64,000 nucleotides of DNA from Chrysaora quinquecirrha (lineage: Eukaryota > Cnidaria > Scyphozoa > Semaeostomeae > Pelagiidae), in contig JACTAT010000058.1 in NCBI GenBank assembly GCA_014526335.1, forward strand, positions 1,293,665 to 1,357,664, given 5' to 3'. The notes under the pieces are model-generated. The model did no database searches, was not told where the DNA came from, and was given only the letters and a program-made list of their open reading frames with translations. Below are positions 11,484 to 22,383 of this stretch, in pieces; the stretch's first letter is position 1, and every line of letters begins with the position of its first letter. Made by a program: the position numbers and the translations under genes.

Positions 11484-14400
11484 CTACTCCATAGCTCCTT
11501 TAAATTTCGAAGCCATCGCCTCTTTGGACTTTGATTTATATCGTGGAGCAGAAACAGAGGAAGCTGGTTCAGAGCTTCGCTGCTGTTGGTGCATCTGCAT
11601 CCTACGAAAATAAAGAGAAATACTGAGTATTATCTGATATGGATTGTCTATAAATTTTACAACCTCGTCGTCCCCAGGGAGAGGTGAATTGGACATGGCG
11701 TGAAGCTTCGCCTTCAGTATTCTACCCTGGACTTACTACCTGGGCCCCTACAATAGGTAACCTACAATAATCATATACATAACAATATAAGTAATAGGTA
11801 GAGTGTAATAAAATGGTAGTTGGCAAATTTTGTGGCTCGAAAACATGCCTAAAATGGTAGACTGTTGAGATTCGAGGAAACCTGTTTGGGGCAAGAAAGC
11901 GAAGTTGCATTAAGAAAATAACTGACCAACTTGGCTCTTATGCTTTTTTATGAATATTTTGCAGTAGTAAATTTCCTATGGCTATTTTCATGAAGTTCGC
12001 GATTGCCAATTGAAACTAAAAAAGGCTTTTGAAAGAATCTGGAAGGAGCTACTAAAAATGTTACATTTAAAACGTGCTGCCCGAAAAACTTCGTTAGCTC
12101 GGGTCTTGAAATAAATGACCCTCATGGTATTAACACTGAAGACCAAAATGCCAGCTTCCAGTCAAAAAAGTATTGCCGTAAACAACCGCGGTTTGATTTT
12201 CCAACCGATGGCTGAAATTTCAAAACATTTTATCAATTTTGCTATTACTTAAAGGGCAAGCTTTCGTTTTAGATATTAAATGCTTTGGAATAAAAAAACA
12301 TACAAAATAACCATGGAGCTAAAATAAACTTACATATTCATATGGACCTTCTTTCCTTTCTTTCTCCAAACTTCTCTGTCTTTTACAACATTTGAACATG
12401 CAGCCAGATCACTGTGAAGACCATCAAAATATGCATCTTGCGCGTATACATTTGATTTGTTTGCTGCCATAGCTAGATTCAAACGCGATTCTGCTTCTCC
12501 ATATTGCCCTGAAAGATTAAAGAATTATTTGAAGCACAGAAAGAGTCAAATACGTTTGGCTTGTACCACAAGAATACACGTTTTTTTTTATAAGAACAAA
12601 GTATATAAGAACATAAGGCTTCAGAGGCTAAAAAGTTAAGAACATGCTAAGAACATTACAAGGCTTTGTGAAGCTAGAAACAAATTAGAATTTACTTTCT
12701 TTTTGCGCTGTCCTGTTCTCAACTCTAGAAAACAGGTGAACTATCAATCATTGTGAATATCTGTGATATTTTTACATACGCGTCCCTTTTTTTAGCAATT
12801 ACCAACTAATTTGAAGAAGAACAGCTTTTAAAAAGCAAGAAAATTAAGAACATGTTAAGAACATTTTGAGCCTTCAAATCGGAAAAATTAAGAACATTGC
12901 ATGGCTTTCTTCAATTTCAGTGTTCTTATAAAAAAAAACGTGTAACTGTTGTTGTCTTTGGAAATTCTGCAGTGTACTGTATTTGTTAAGAATGGTGAAC
13001 ACTAGGATAGATTTTTCCACAAGTGACATACCACAATAGATGGGATTTGAACCTGGATTGTATATGACCTGAGAGCCAACGTCGTTTGCTCTTAGCTATA
13101 GAGCTCAATGAAATCCCCGAGTGTCTCTTCAAGTCAAAAAGCCTCTCCTCTTCTTCCGTCTGACTTTTTCGTATTTCGGCTATGTTGAGCCTCCTTCAGC
13201 ACCACACATCTTTATATTTGTCATGAATGGTGAACATTAAGATTTCTCCGCAAGTGCCATACCACATTAGATGGGACTCAAACCTGGTCGTTTCCCCTGA
13301 GCTATGGAGATCAACGAAATCGCTGAGTAACTCTCCAAGTCATAGACCTCAAATCTCTCCTCCCGTTTGGCTTTTTCGTGTTTCGGCTATGTTGAGCCTT
13401 CTTCATACATATCCCTATATTTGTCATGAATGGCGAACACTAGAATAGATTCTTACGCAAGTGGCATACCCCATTAGATGGGATTCGAAAATGGACTGCA
13501 TGACCAGAGAGGCAACTTCCTTTCTCTGGGCTATAGAAATGAATTCAGCGAGTAACTCTCCAAGTTATACTGCCAAAAGCTCTCTTTCTGTTTACAGTGC
13601 ACTGTATACTTCTGTTGTTATGATTTGTACATTTTGTAGAAAAGAAAATATCACTGTGTTGACCAAACGTTACTTCACTATTTATCTCTTCATTGGAGCA
13701 AGATAAGATATATCCCAAGTACCGCAACTGGTGCTTAAAGCTGGGCGTTAAATAGAGGAAAAAATGTTACCTAAATCAGCGAGTTCTGAAGCAGCAGCTA
13801 TGGCAGCTGATGTCTCAATTCTGCATTTTTGTTTGTTGACATCAGCACTACTTTCTTCAGGCTTGTTTTCAGCAGAGGCTGCAAAACAAAGATATAAATA
13901 TACAATTCAACTGATACAAGCAATGCCGGGCGCAAACCGTGCCAACATGTTGGCCAACATCGCTGCCAACAATTATTAGCCAACAAGTCGGCAGGGTTTG
14001 CTAAGGTGTTGGCCTAATACGCAACATGCTGTTGAAGAAAAAATTTGGCCAGCATTTTGAAACATGTTAAAAAATTTTGGCAAACACTGTCATCGACTTG
14101 AGCATTATTGATTGTTTGGTACGATTTGCTGTGTCACATTTTCAATTTCATTCATTATTTCGGAGGCCTTGAAAGGAGAAATGGACTTAAGCTGGCGGTT
14201 TGAGTTGAAACACGAGTTTTTTCTTCTTCATCGTCAGCCAAATGAGCGAGCAATAAACAAACAGCTGCTTCCTTTTGCGGCCATGTTAGCAAAGATCATT
14301 CGTAGATGACTTCTCAGATGTTGTGATGGTATGGCAAACCGTACCAACATTTTGGCTAACAATGTCTGCACGGTTTGCGCCCCCTTAAACAATAAATGAT

Positions 14401-17400
14401 CTATTCTAATGGTCTATTCAAGTGCACTGCACTCATTCTTCTATAAGTTCTGGTTTGAAGATCTGGAGTGTGTACGCTGAATGGTAGACACTCGCTGAAA
14501 AATTACACTCGCTGAAATATGAAAACGCTCAAATGAAAACCAAGATGGAATAAGGAAAAATAGATCGGCGACAATCGCAGACGGTCCGTGCTCCGTGCTC
14601 CCTCTACGATTAAATGAAAACAAGGCTCAAATAAAGTTGAGTGAAATATATTTACGTACTGGCCCTCAAGACACCAAGATCGCCAACAGCAGTAGCTAAG
14701 CTTGAAGTTATCACATTGAAGTAATTTGCCACAGCAGAGAATAAGGGCTGTGGTGTCTCTTCTCTTGGTATTGGCAAAGCTTCAATTGAAAGTTTCAAGA
14801 CAACATCACGCTCTTCTTCGGATTGCAGATCACCCATGTTTACATTCACGCTAAAACAAACAAGTATAAACAGAGTCAACAAACACGAGGGATGCATCAC
14901 TTCATAAATCTCGTTCACATGGACGATGATCTTCGTAAATCCAATAAATCACTAAAATATTTTAAACTATAGAAATGAAATCGCCGAGTAACTCCCCAAG
15001 TTATACTGCCAAAAGCTCTCTTTCTGTTTACAGTGCACTGTATACTTCTGTTGTTATGATTTGTACATTTTTAAGAAAAGAAAAGATCACTGTGTTGATT
15101 AAAACGTTACTTCACTATTAATCTCTTCATTGGAACAAGTTAAGATATATCCCAAGTACCGCAACTGGTGCTTAAAGGTGGGCGTTAAATAGAGGGAAAA
15201 GATGTTACCTAAATCAGCGAGTTCTGAAGCATGGGCTAAAGTTTGTGCATGGGCGCAAGTCTGCAGGACTATGCTTGAGAAATATTAAAAGAAAAGTGTG
15301 CATTTTATTCAAGGCGTAATCGTAATTTAAACTTAAAGGGAATCCAGTTGTATAAAAGTGGCTTAAGCCATCCATCGATCAAAATTTAATAAGAAATGAA
15401 TAGCTAACATGTAGGAATTCAAAAATGGCTGCATGGTTTCAATGCATCCGGCCATATTTCATTTAATGTCTGTTGAAATCCAGTCATTCTTAGATTTATT
15501 CGACACACATTTGTGCACATGCGAGTTTCGAAATATCCAGAAAAATTAAAGAAATCCCTTTCGAAATCTCTAAAAATCTCAATAAATCACAAGGATACCT
15601 TTTGTTGTCAGAAGCAGTTTCATAAGGACGGTTAACATGGACTTCTTTGACTCGGACACCATCTTGCATTGTAATATCCATAGTAATACCCTGTCCGACA
15701 GTGCTAAGCAGTCCACCCAGACAATGTCCGAAAGACTCCGCGATCTACAACAACAAAAAAAGGTTTACCTTTTTTTTAAATATCTGGTAAATTAACGACT
15801 GAATTTCTTGAAATTGGCAAAATCATTCTGACCCTTAGGGCCATAGTTTGGTAAATTTGATGAAACACCCCTTTTTGATTCCGCGATATCTATATCTGAA
15901 AATGAACCTATAATTCTGCAGTTGCTATTAAAAATACCCCTAAAATGGAAGTGTCATGCATTTACCGCCAGGATACTAAGGAAGCCTGTTCCATCCATAT
16001 GCCGGCACCAATTTGAAAACGGTTATGCAGGTAAAATGTTCTCAAATTTGCCGGCATTGCATGAATGCAAGTCTAATATCATAGAAGTAAATGGCACTAA
16101 ATATGGACCGAAAAGTATAAAAAGTTGAGGCCATCACTGATACTACTACCACTGACATTGCTCAACATCGATCACTTCCTGCTTAGCGCCGTCGAGTAAT
16201 ATATCGACAGTGCGGGCCTGCAGCTTCAGAACTATAATAATGCCTACCCGGTCTTCATTTTCAATGTAATAATACATTCCATTGCCAGCATCGCTAATTG
16301 CTTTCAGCATATCAGGATCATGATCAGCACCAAAGCCAAATGTGTAAACAGAAGCTGCTGCAGGTCCTCCTTTTGTTTCTTTATCCGCTGATGCATCTGA
16401 ATGCTTCAAAAATAAAGCAAAAAGGAAGTCTTTATCCCGAAAAAAAAATCAATTCAAAAGATGATCTTATTTCTACTTACAAGGTGGCTAAACTAGGAGA
16501 CATCGAGCGGACATTTCACGCACGACGATTTCGCGCGCGTCATGTCTCCTAGTTTCGCCAGCTCGAAACCTTTGCAGTGCACAACAAAATTTGTAGCGAA
16601 AGACACGGAAATGTCTCTGGGAGACGACAGAAACATTTGTTATCTTCGGACCTCAGGTGACATGTTGCTCGCTAATCACTCGCAAGTTAACCTGCCGTTT
16701 CAGACACGCCGAATACAATGTCACGCGTGACATGTCTTAGCCACAACTTTACAGTTGGGCTAGAAACATATAGAATGTATCTGCGAATCTTTGTTGTGAG
16801 GTGTTCAATAACTCCGTTCTGCAAACTAGATGAACATTTCTTACAGACAACGTACCCTAAATCTCGTTCCAGGACACGCACGCTGAATAGATACACCCCC
16901 TTCCCTTGACCGAGAACTTTGGGCTTTGGTTAGCCACTCCACTGAAAGTTCGTAGCTGTGCTACTGAGTTAAGGTACTTGTTGGTCATTCATATTCTGGG
17001 CTTCGCACCTCGTTGGTTGAGAGCTCTTAATGAACATTCTTAAGGTTTTCAGTGATTTGTTCTTTAAAAAATTAATGTCAGCATACAGGAACTAGACATT
17101 TTAGAAATGAACTTATCCCAGCCAAACTTTGCCCCAAATTCAGGAGAAAAGAAAAGCCAATTATGTAAGTAGCCCTAGAACCGACAGTACCAAACAATTT
17201 TCTGTAGTTTTCAAATTGTGCAAGCATACACTGTGTGAACACGAGCATAATTATTACACCATCAAACTTTTTACAGTTTCAATTGTGCCAGTATCAAGTA
17301 AACATACACTTAATGAACCATTAAATAATCAATACAACTGATACCTCTATTGGATTTCTGCCTGTCAATTTCTGAAGCCATGACTGATGCTTTGGTTGGG

Positions 17401-19446
17401 GAGCTCGATGTTGTGGAGATCTGGATGCAGCCCCATCAAATCTCTTTGGGTCATTCATTGCAGCAACTATTCCTGCAGAGCTGGTAATGCCTAAAAATGT
17501 TAATGCAATAATAGAAAGGGTAGAAAAGTAAGTTATCATAGTGACATTCTGAGGTAGTTATCAAGTCTGGATGCATGTGGTATTTAAAATGAATGTGTTT
17601 TACCTGCATTTGCCAGTCCATCCGTGAAGAGAAGAACAGATGCAACCTCATTCTTGTTTGCATCCCTGTCAATGATTTGACAAAGACCTTTCAGAAGCCC
17701 ACCACTTAGGTTTGTGCTGGATCCATCTCTGATGCTCTGCACTTTCTGTGAGCATTTGGCTTTGTTTTCTTTGTTCATTGTAATCAATCCAAAATCAACA
17801 TACACATGTGTATCATAGGTAATCACTGAGAGTCTGTCACTCTCCTTTACTAAAGAAAAAGCAAAATCAGAACATTAATAACTAATCTATGATCTTGCAT
17901 TTGCGAAAGTAAAATGGGTGAAATTTCTTGCACAACAGCACTTGCAAAAATGATAGGTATGTTAACCAATGAGTGATGTTATCTTCTGGTGATAACTCCT
18001 TATACCCACCCCAAATGCAAGTAAAAGCTGCAAGACACAAGTATTGACATACCTGCATTGTCTAATAAGTCATACATATGAGGGAACTAAGTGGCAGAAC
18101 TAGGATTGTGGAATTTGAGCTTTTGGGGGGATTTTATGACCCCAAAATCAATCAAGTGTAAGATTTATGGATGATTTTGGGTTGCTTTGAGTGATACAAG
18201 TACGATTTTTGGGTACAGTTCTGGTTGTTTTGGGTCAATAGACTGGAGCGAGCAAGTGTAGTAGAACTCTCAAAACCCTACCCTGACTCGAAAACTTAGC
18301 CCAGCCTCCATGTGCTCTGTAACATAAATGCATGTAAAAAGGCATTGTTGTTTTTTGTGACTTTGTGACAAGGTTGTCTACAAGGCCCTTTCATAGGCAT
18401 TAAACTAGAGCCTATTTGGGATTATTGTGGCCAAACTATCAAAGATTTTTTATGCCAAACTTACACTGGGTGATGAAAAACTCCAATGTTTTCTTGACAA
18501 GATTCAGTTTTGCACCTGACATTGATCCTGATTTGTCAATGACAGCAACAACGTCGATTGGAGCACGTTTGTTTTCATCTTCATGGCAAGGTGCTTTTAG
18601 AGTAACAAGAGCCCAGATATCTTCAGCTTTGTTGTAGACATACTTCTGGAACTCAGCTTGACAACTTAATGTTATTTCTGTTGCTTGCCCTTCTGTAAAT
18701 AGAATAACAATTGCTATTAACACTAAAAATCCCTTTCAAAACAATACACGGTTTATTCTATAGCATGATCAAAAATCGTTTCCACTTGTTTTCCAAGCAA
18801 TTCTTTAAAAGAAATCTCCATTTCAGAATATCATTTTTAGAAAATGACTCCGGACAGGGTACCTTATTTGGGACCTTTTCTAAAACTTAACTCCAGGACA
18901 GGGGGGCTTAACCAATTTTCTGTCCCCGTATACATATTAGAAAGTCAAGTGCCCCCTCCCCTGGTTTTACCATTCAGTAATCGATGGGATTGATTTGTTT
19001 TTATTTTTGGGCTTTAGGTTTGGTAAGATATGATTTGCTCATATTGACTTATAACCACGCCCTAATTTTCTTTGAGCACACCCCCTCTTCTTTTCCCCAC
19101 CAACCAATTGTTCGAGCTCTGATGCCAACTTTCTTTACATCTACGCCAGAAAACAATTGTTACTTTTGGTCATTTTACGCCAACCATCTATTGTTATTAG
19201 AAGATTATCACGACAATCAATTATTCCAAGAAAATCCTTGTCGCACGCCAACAAGATCAAAATGGTCTTCGGCCTAAGGACGAGGAATGCATGCAGTTGC
19301 AGGCTTCTATCTAGACAACATTTACAATCCTAGCTTACTGGGAAAGCGTTCCTTAGCGACTAGTGTTCTATCATATGGTTAATAACATATAGCAGAATGC
19401 AATCAGTCATACCCTGCATATCACTGTGCTCTATAGGCTTCGCCAT
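11484..19446 (-). CDS. VWA-domain protein with C-terminal Vwaint-like region, cytosolic
   Basis: Ten exons: 19413-19446, 18465-18692, 17604-17849, 17345-17472, 16248-16403, 15599-15744, 14660-14850, 13771-13878, 12334-12508, 11484-11601. The phases all agree, giving 510 codons including TAG. The start is MAKPIEHSDMQ with no signal peptide, so the product is probably cytosolic. The VWA domain has a complete metal-binding (MIDAS) set: DKSGS in exon 2, the Thr of SSTNLSGG and the Asp of FTDGLAN in exon 3. The region after it (GFGADHDPDMLKAISDAG, then GDLQSEEERDVVLKL) and the helical, basic end (QYGEAESRLNLAM..DREVWRKKGKK) fit the VWA-Vwaint family found in protists, plants and many invertebrates. 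A Pro/Gln/His-rich insert interrupts the domain in exon 4. The biochemical role is unknown, and I assign no gene symbol. Confidence 0.88.
12985..13560 (-). repeat. Cluster of tandem family-A SINEs in Vwaint intron 8
   Basis: Three head-to-tail copies begin near 12985, 13215 and 13425, each marked by TTGT(C/T)A.GAATGG.GAACA, then AAGTG.CATACC.CA.TAGATGGGA. On the minus strand each carries a tRNA-like head (TAGCTCAG.. and GGTTCGAATCCCAT or variants). The third copy runs into the segment duplicated at 14968-15232. Confidence 0.65.
14968..15265 (-). pseudogene. Duplicated part of Vwaint exon 8 plus its intron, inside intron 6
   Basis: About 260 bases match 13523-13797 closely, including half a SINE, the exon 8 splice donor and the last codons ASELADLG. 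Upstream of the shared part, an acceptor-like TGCAG opens a frame reading TCAHAQTLAHASELADL. In that frame it would enter in phase 0 and leave in phase 1. Exon 6 ends in phase 2 and exon 7 begins in phase 2, so it cannot be spliced in between them. It is best read as a non-functional exon relic. Confidence 0.7.
16481..16745. mobile_element. MITE, 'CTAGGAGACATGTCGC' family, copy 1
   Basis: Starts GGTGGCTAAACTAGGAGACAT and ends with an inverted relative (GTGACATGTCTTAGCCAC). The middle shares AAATTTGTAGCGAAAGACAC and GGGAGACGACAGAAACATTT with copies at 45430-45702 and 62264-62485; a fourth begins at about 63939 and runs off the window. It lies in Vwaint intron 4. Confidence 0.7.
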
Positions 19447-19639
19447 TTCGCTTTGCACGTCCCTCTCCTCTTCGATGATCGACTATGGCAACTGAACCAA
19501 CACAAGATGAACAAACACGGAACTTTTCTCATCATCCCTGGATTTTTAAGCACGTGACTAGATCAAAACCAATCAAAACTTAGAAAAATGACGTGTCTGA
19601 AATTGCGATATGACGTAAAATCTATTCTTGTCATCTTTC

Positions 19640-20055
19640 GTTCATGCTAAAAATAAAGACTTCCACAAGTTGCATGCCACAACAAGATGGATCCTGGGGT
19701 CTGGGCTGCATGACCAGAGAGCCAACGACGTTTCCACTGCGCTATAGAGCTTAATGAAATCGCCGAGTAACTCCCCAAGTCATACAGCCCAAAGCTTTCC
19801 TTCCAAATTGACTTTTTCGTGTTTCGGCTATGTTGAGCCTTTTTCGGCACCGGCACCATAACTATTTATATACATTTGTCAAGAATCGCGAACACAAGAA
19901 TAGATTTTTCCACAATTGGCATACCACAATAATTTTGGATTCGAACCTGGGCTGCATGACCAGAGAGCCAACGACGTTCGAATCCAACTTATTGACTGTG
20001 GTATGCCACTTGTGGAAAAATCCATTCTTGTGTTCGCCATTCATGACAAATATGC
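19640..20055. repeat. Family-A SINE copies, partly inverted
   Basis: One copy at about 19640-19860 and a second from 19865 read on the minus strand. At about 19980 the second flips into a plus-strand tail (TGTGGTATGCCACTTGTGG), forming a hairpin-like fusion with GCATGACCAGAGAGCCAACGACG shared on both sides. It marks the region upstream of the Vwaint gene. Confidence 0.6.
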
Positions 20056-20106
20056 TAAAAATAAAAGTACTTTTGCCAACAAGTGAATATTTTATATATT
20101 TTCTCA

Positions 20107-20520
20107 TCTTGTGAAGTTTGTCAAGCGATGGGGAGTCACCTTCGATATGCAAATGTTATTTGGAGAAGTCTATCAAATACCAAAATAGAGACCCTACAAC
20201 GTTTGTATAACACGGCACATACAATAATAGAAAATGCCCGACTGAAAGATGACTGGTTAAACAGCTGATTAAGCATTGAAGACCTAATAAAATTTCATCG
20301 CTCTATAATTGCATACAAAATCGTTAACAAACTAAGCCCTCAAAATCTTTGGGATAAATTTAGACAAAGATCTGCTATTTCAAACCACCAAATGAGGAAT
20401 AGTGCAGATCTACAAATCACATAGCTTATGACCCCTTATGGCAGAACATGCAAAACATAGCAAGGCCCCTTTTACTGGAAATAGAAACCCTTTAGATTCG
20501 CTGCCAACCCGCCTCTGCTA
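20107..20520 (+). pseudogene. Decayed LINE reverse-transcriptase C-terminal fragment
   Basis: The translation reads GSHLRYANVIWRSLSNTKI, ETLQRLYNTAHTIIENA, then an in-frame TGA at 20266, then LSIEDLIKFHRSIIAYKIVN and KLSPQNLW. This is the thumb/C-terminal pattern of CR1/Jockey-like non-LTR retrotransposon polymerases (HL.Y...VW, LQRLYN.A, LI.FHRS...YK). Further frameshifts follow. It is 5'-truncated and inactive. Confidence 0.75.
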
Positions 20521-20953
20521 ACGGATAAGATTTTAGAATCGAATAAGAGAATGATATCCCACTTGAAGAAGACTTATAATGGTCTTTCTGGTCTTATTTT
20601 GTCATTTGGATAGTCAATGTGCGTCAACTATCTACAAAATTAGTTACCTAACGCCTGCTTTGCAACAAGATAACAGTGACGACTCTCACTTGTTATACAC
20701 ATGTTTTGGTACTACAATCTTAGACAAAATATTTGGAACAAAGCCATTTTCCAAGAAATACGGCCAATTCCATTGATTTTCTACTTCCATAACTCTTTTT
20801 CTTCCCCCCTTTTACCCCCAAAACAATGTTGGTAGTAGAACAAGACAACTTTTATTCCGAACAACATAGTAACGGGGGAGAAGGGGGAATTCATAGATAA
20901 TAGCAGAACTATTCAGACTGTTCCGTTTTGTCCAATATTTTAGTTATACATAA

Positions 20954-21735
20954 GTTTTGGTACTATTGAGCTTGTTAAGTCGTTTTTTGTATTTCTAGTG
21001 TTAATATCTGTTGAGACATAACCTAATTGAGTGTGTTAACAGGTAAATGATTTAAGGCAAATTGAAGACTAGTATATCACTTGTAATAGATATGTTTTGG
21101 TACTATTGAACTTTTTTAGTCGATTTTTGTCTTTCTTGTTAATATCTGTTGAGACATAACCTAATTGAGTGTGTTAACAGGTAAATGATTTAAGGCAAAT
21201 TGAAGACTAGTATATCACTTGTAATAGATATGTTTTGGTACTATTGAACTTTTTAGTCGATTTTGTCTTTCTTGTTAATATCTGTTGAGACATAACCTAA
21301 TTGAGTGTGTTAACAGGTAAATGATTTAAGGCAAATTGAAGACTAGTATATCACTTGTAATAGATATGTTTTGGTACTATTGAACTTTTTTAGTCGATTT
21401 TTGTCTTTCTTGTTAATATCTGTTGAGACATAACCTAATTGAGTGTGTTAACAGGTAAATGATTTAAGGCAAATTGAAGACTAGTATATTACTTGTAATA
21501 GATATGTTTTGGTACTATTGAACTTTTTTAGTCGATTTTTGTCTTTCTTGTTAATATCTGTTGAGACATAACCTAATTGAGTGTGTTAACAGGTAAATGA
21601 TTTAAGGCAAATTGAAGACTAGTATATCACTTGTAATAGATATGTTTTGGTACTATTGAACTTTTTTACTCGATTTTTGTCTTTCTTGTTAATATCTGTT
21701 GAGACATAACCTAATTGGGTACATAACAGGTAAAA
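20954..21735. repeat. 138-bp tandem satellite, nearly six copies
   Basis: Units begin GTTTTGGTACTATTGA at 20954, 21094, 21232, 21368, 21506 and 21644. Internal units are nearly identical (GTTGAGACATAACCTAATTG, AAGACTAGTATAT.ACTTG). Differences are mostly in T-run length, which explains spacings of 136-140. It follows the LINE fragment. Confidence 0.9.
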
Positions 21736-21835
21736 ATTTCGAGACTTTGTTACAATAAGACAACAACGTCATTGCCAGTTGACATTCTCTTACAAAAAAA
21801 ATGCTTAATGCATGGAGGTGCAAGTTATCGATTGA

Positions 21836-21925
21836 GGGGTCCCACAATAGGGGTCCCCCGTTCCGGGGTCTCATCTAATGGGTCCCCGTTCCCTGGGTCC
21901 CACTTAGGGGTCCCACGTCCTGGTT
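21836..21925. repeat. GGGGTCCC-type minisatellite
   Basis: Short degenerate units of GGGGTCCCAC / GGGTCCCCGTTCC occur about six times, about 450 bases upstream of the PAM start codon. No function is apparent. Confidence 0.6.
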
Positions 21926-22039
21926 TCGCTCCACTTCAAACCGCAAGTGCGCAACAGCAACACAGCAAGTGTTCCTCTTCTAAAACAAAGGCGTTTCCTA
22001 ATTTATCGCAGGCAGCTGGCCAAGCGGAACAAAAGTGAA

Positions 22040-22383
22040 GAATTAAAAGTGACTGACGTTGTGTGGAAAGGCCGAGAACTTTATTTCAAGCTTGTCGGGA
22101 ATAATTCATGATTTAAAGAAGAGAAGTATACAGCTGGCTGATTATTTTGGTCTTGTGTTGTGAAGATTTATTGTAAAAGTTTTATAACGTCCCGAAGCTG
22201 AGCTGAGAGGAAGAAAAAAAGATTTAGGCCCAACAGCAAATTGGTTGTCAAGAAACAGAAAGAGGTTGAACTTAATCTTTGATCGTTGATGAGGAAGCTA
22301 AACACTTCAAGTGCATAGGAATGCTAGGCCGACTTTCGTCCTGAAAGCAAATACAATACACGTTGTATATGCTTTACAATAAA
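22040..22383 (+). promoter_or_regulatory. Presumed 5' UTR / promoter region of PAM
   Basis: This is non-repetitive AT-rich sequence directly upstream of the PAM start. No clear TATA box or other element stands out. An in-frame upstream ATG at 22369 would add five residues to the protein. Confidence 0.35.

Noticed and set aside
16146..16247. Extension of Vwaint exon 5 through the GTAGGC donor (LQARTVDILLDGAKQEV)
   Set aside because: The donor joins exon 6 (IAESFGHCLGGLLS) in phase with family-like continuity; the read-through ends at a stop after 34 residues.
11484..19446. Secreted inter-alpha-trypsin-inhibitor-like or collagen-type VWA protein
   Set aside because: There is no signal peptide in the phase-matched first exon and the C-terminal region fits the Vwaint family instead.
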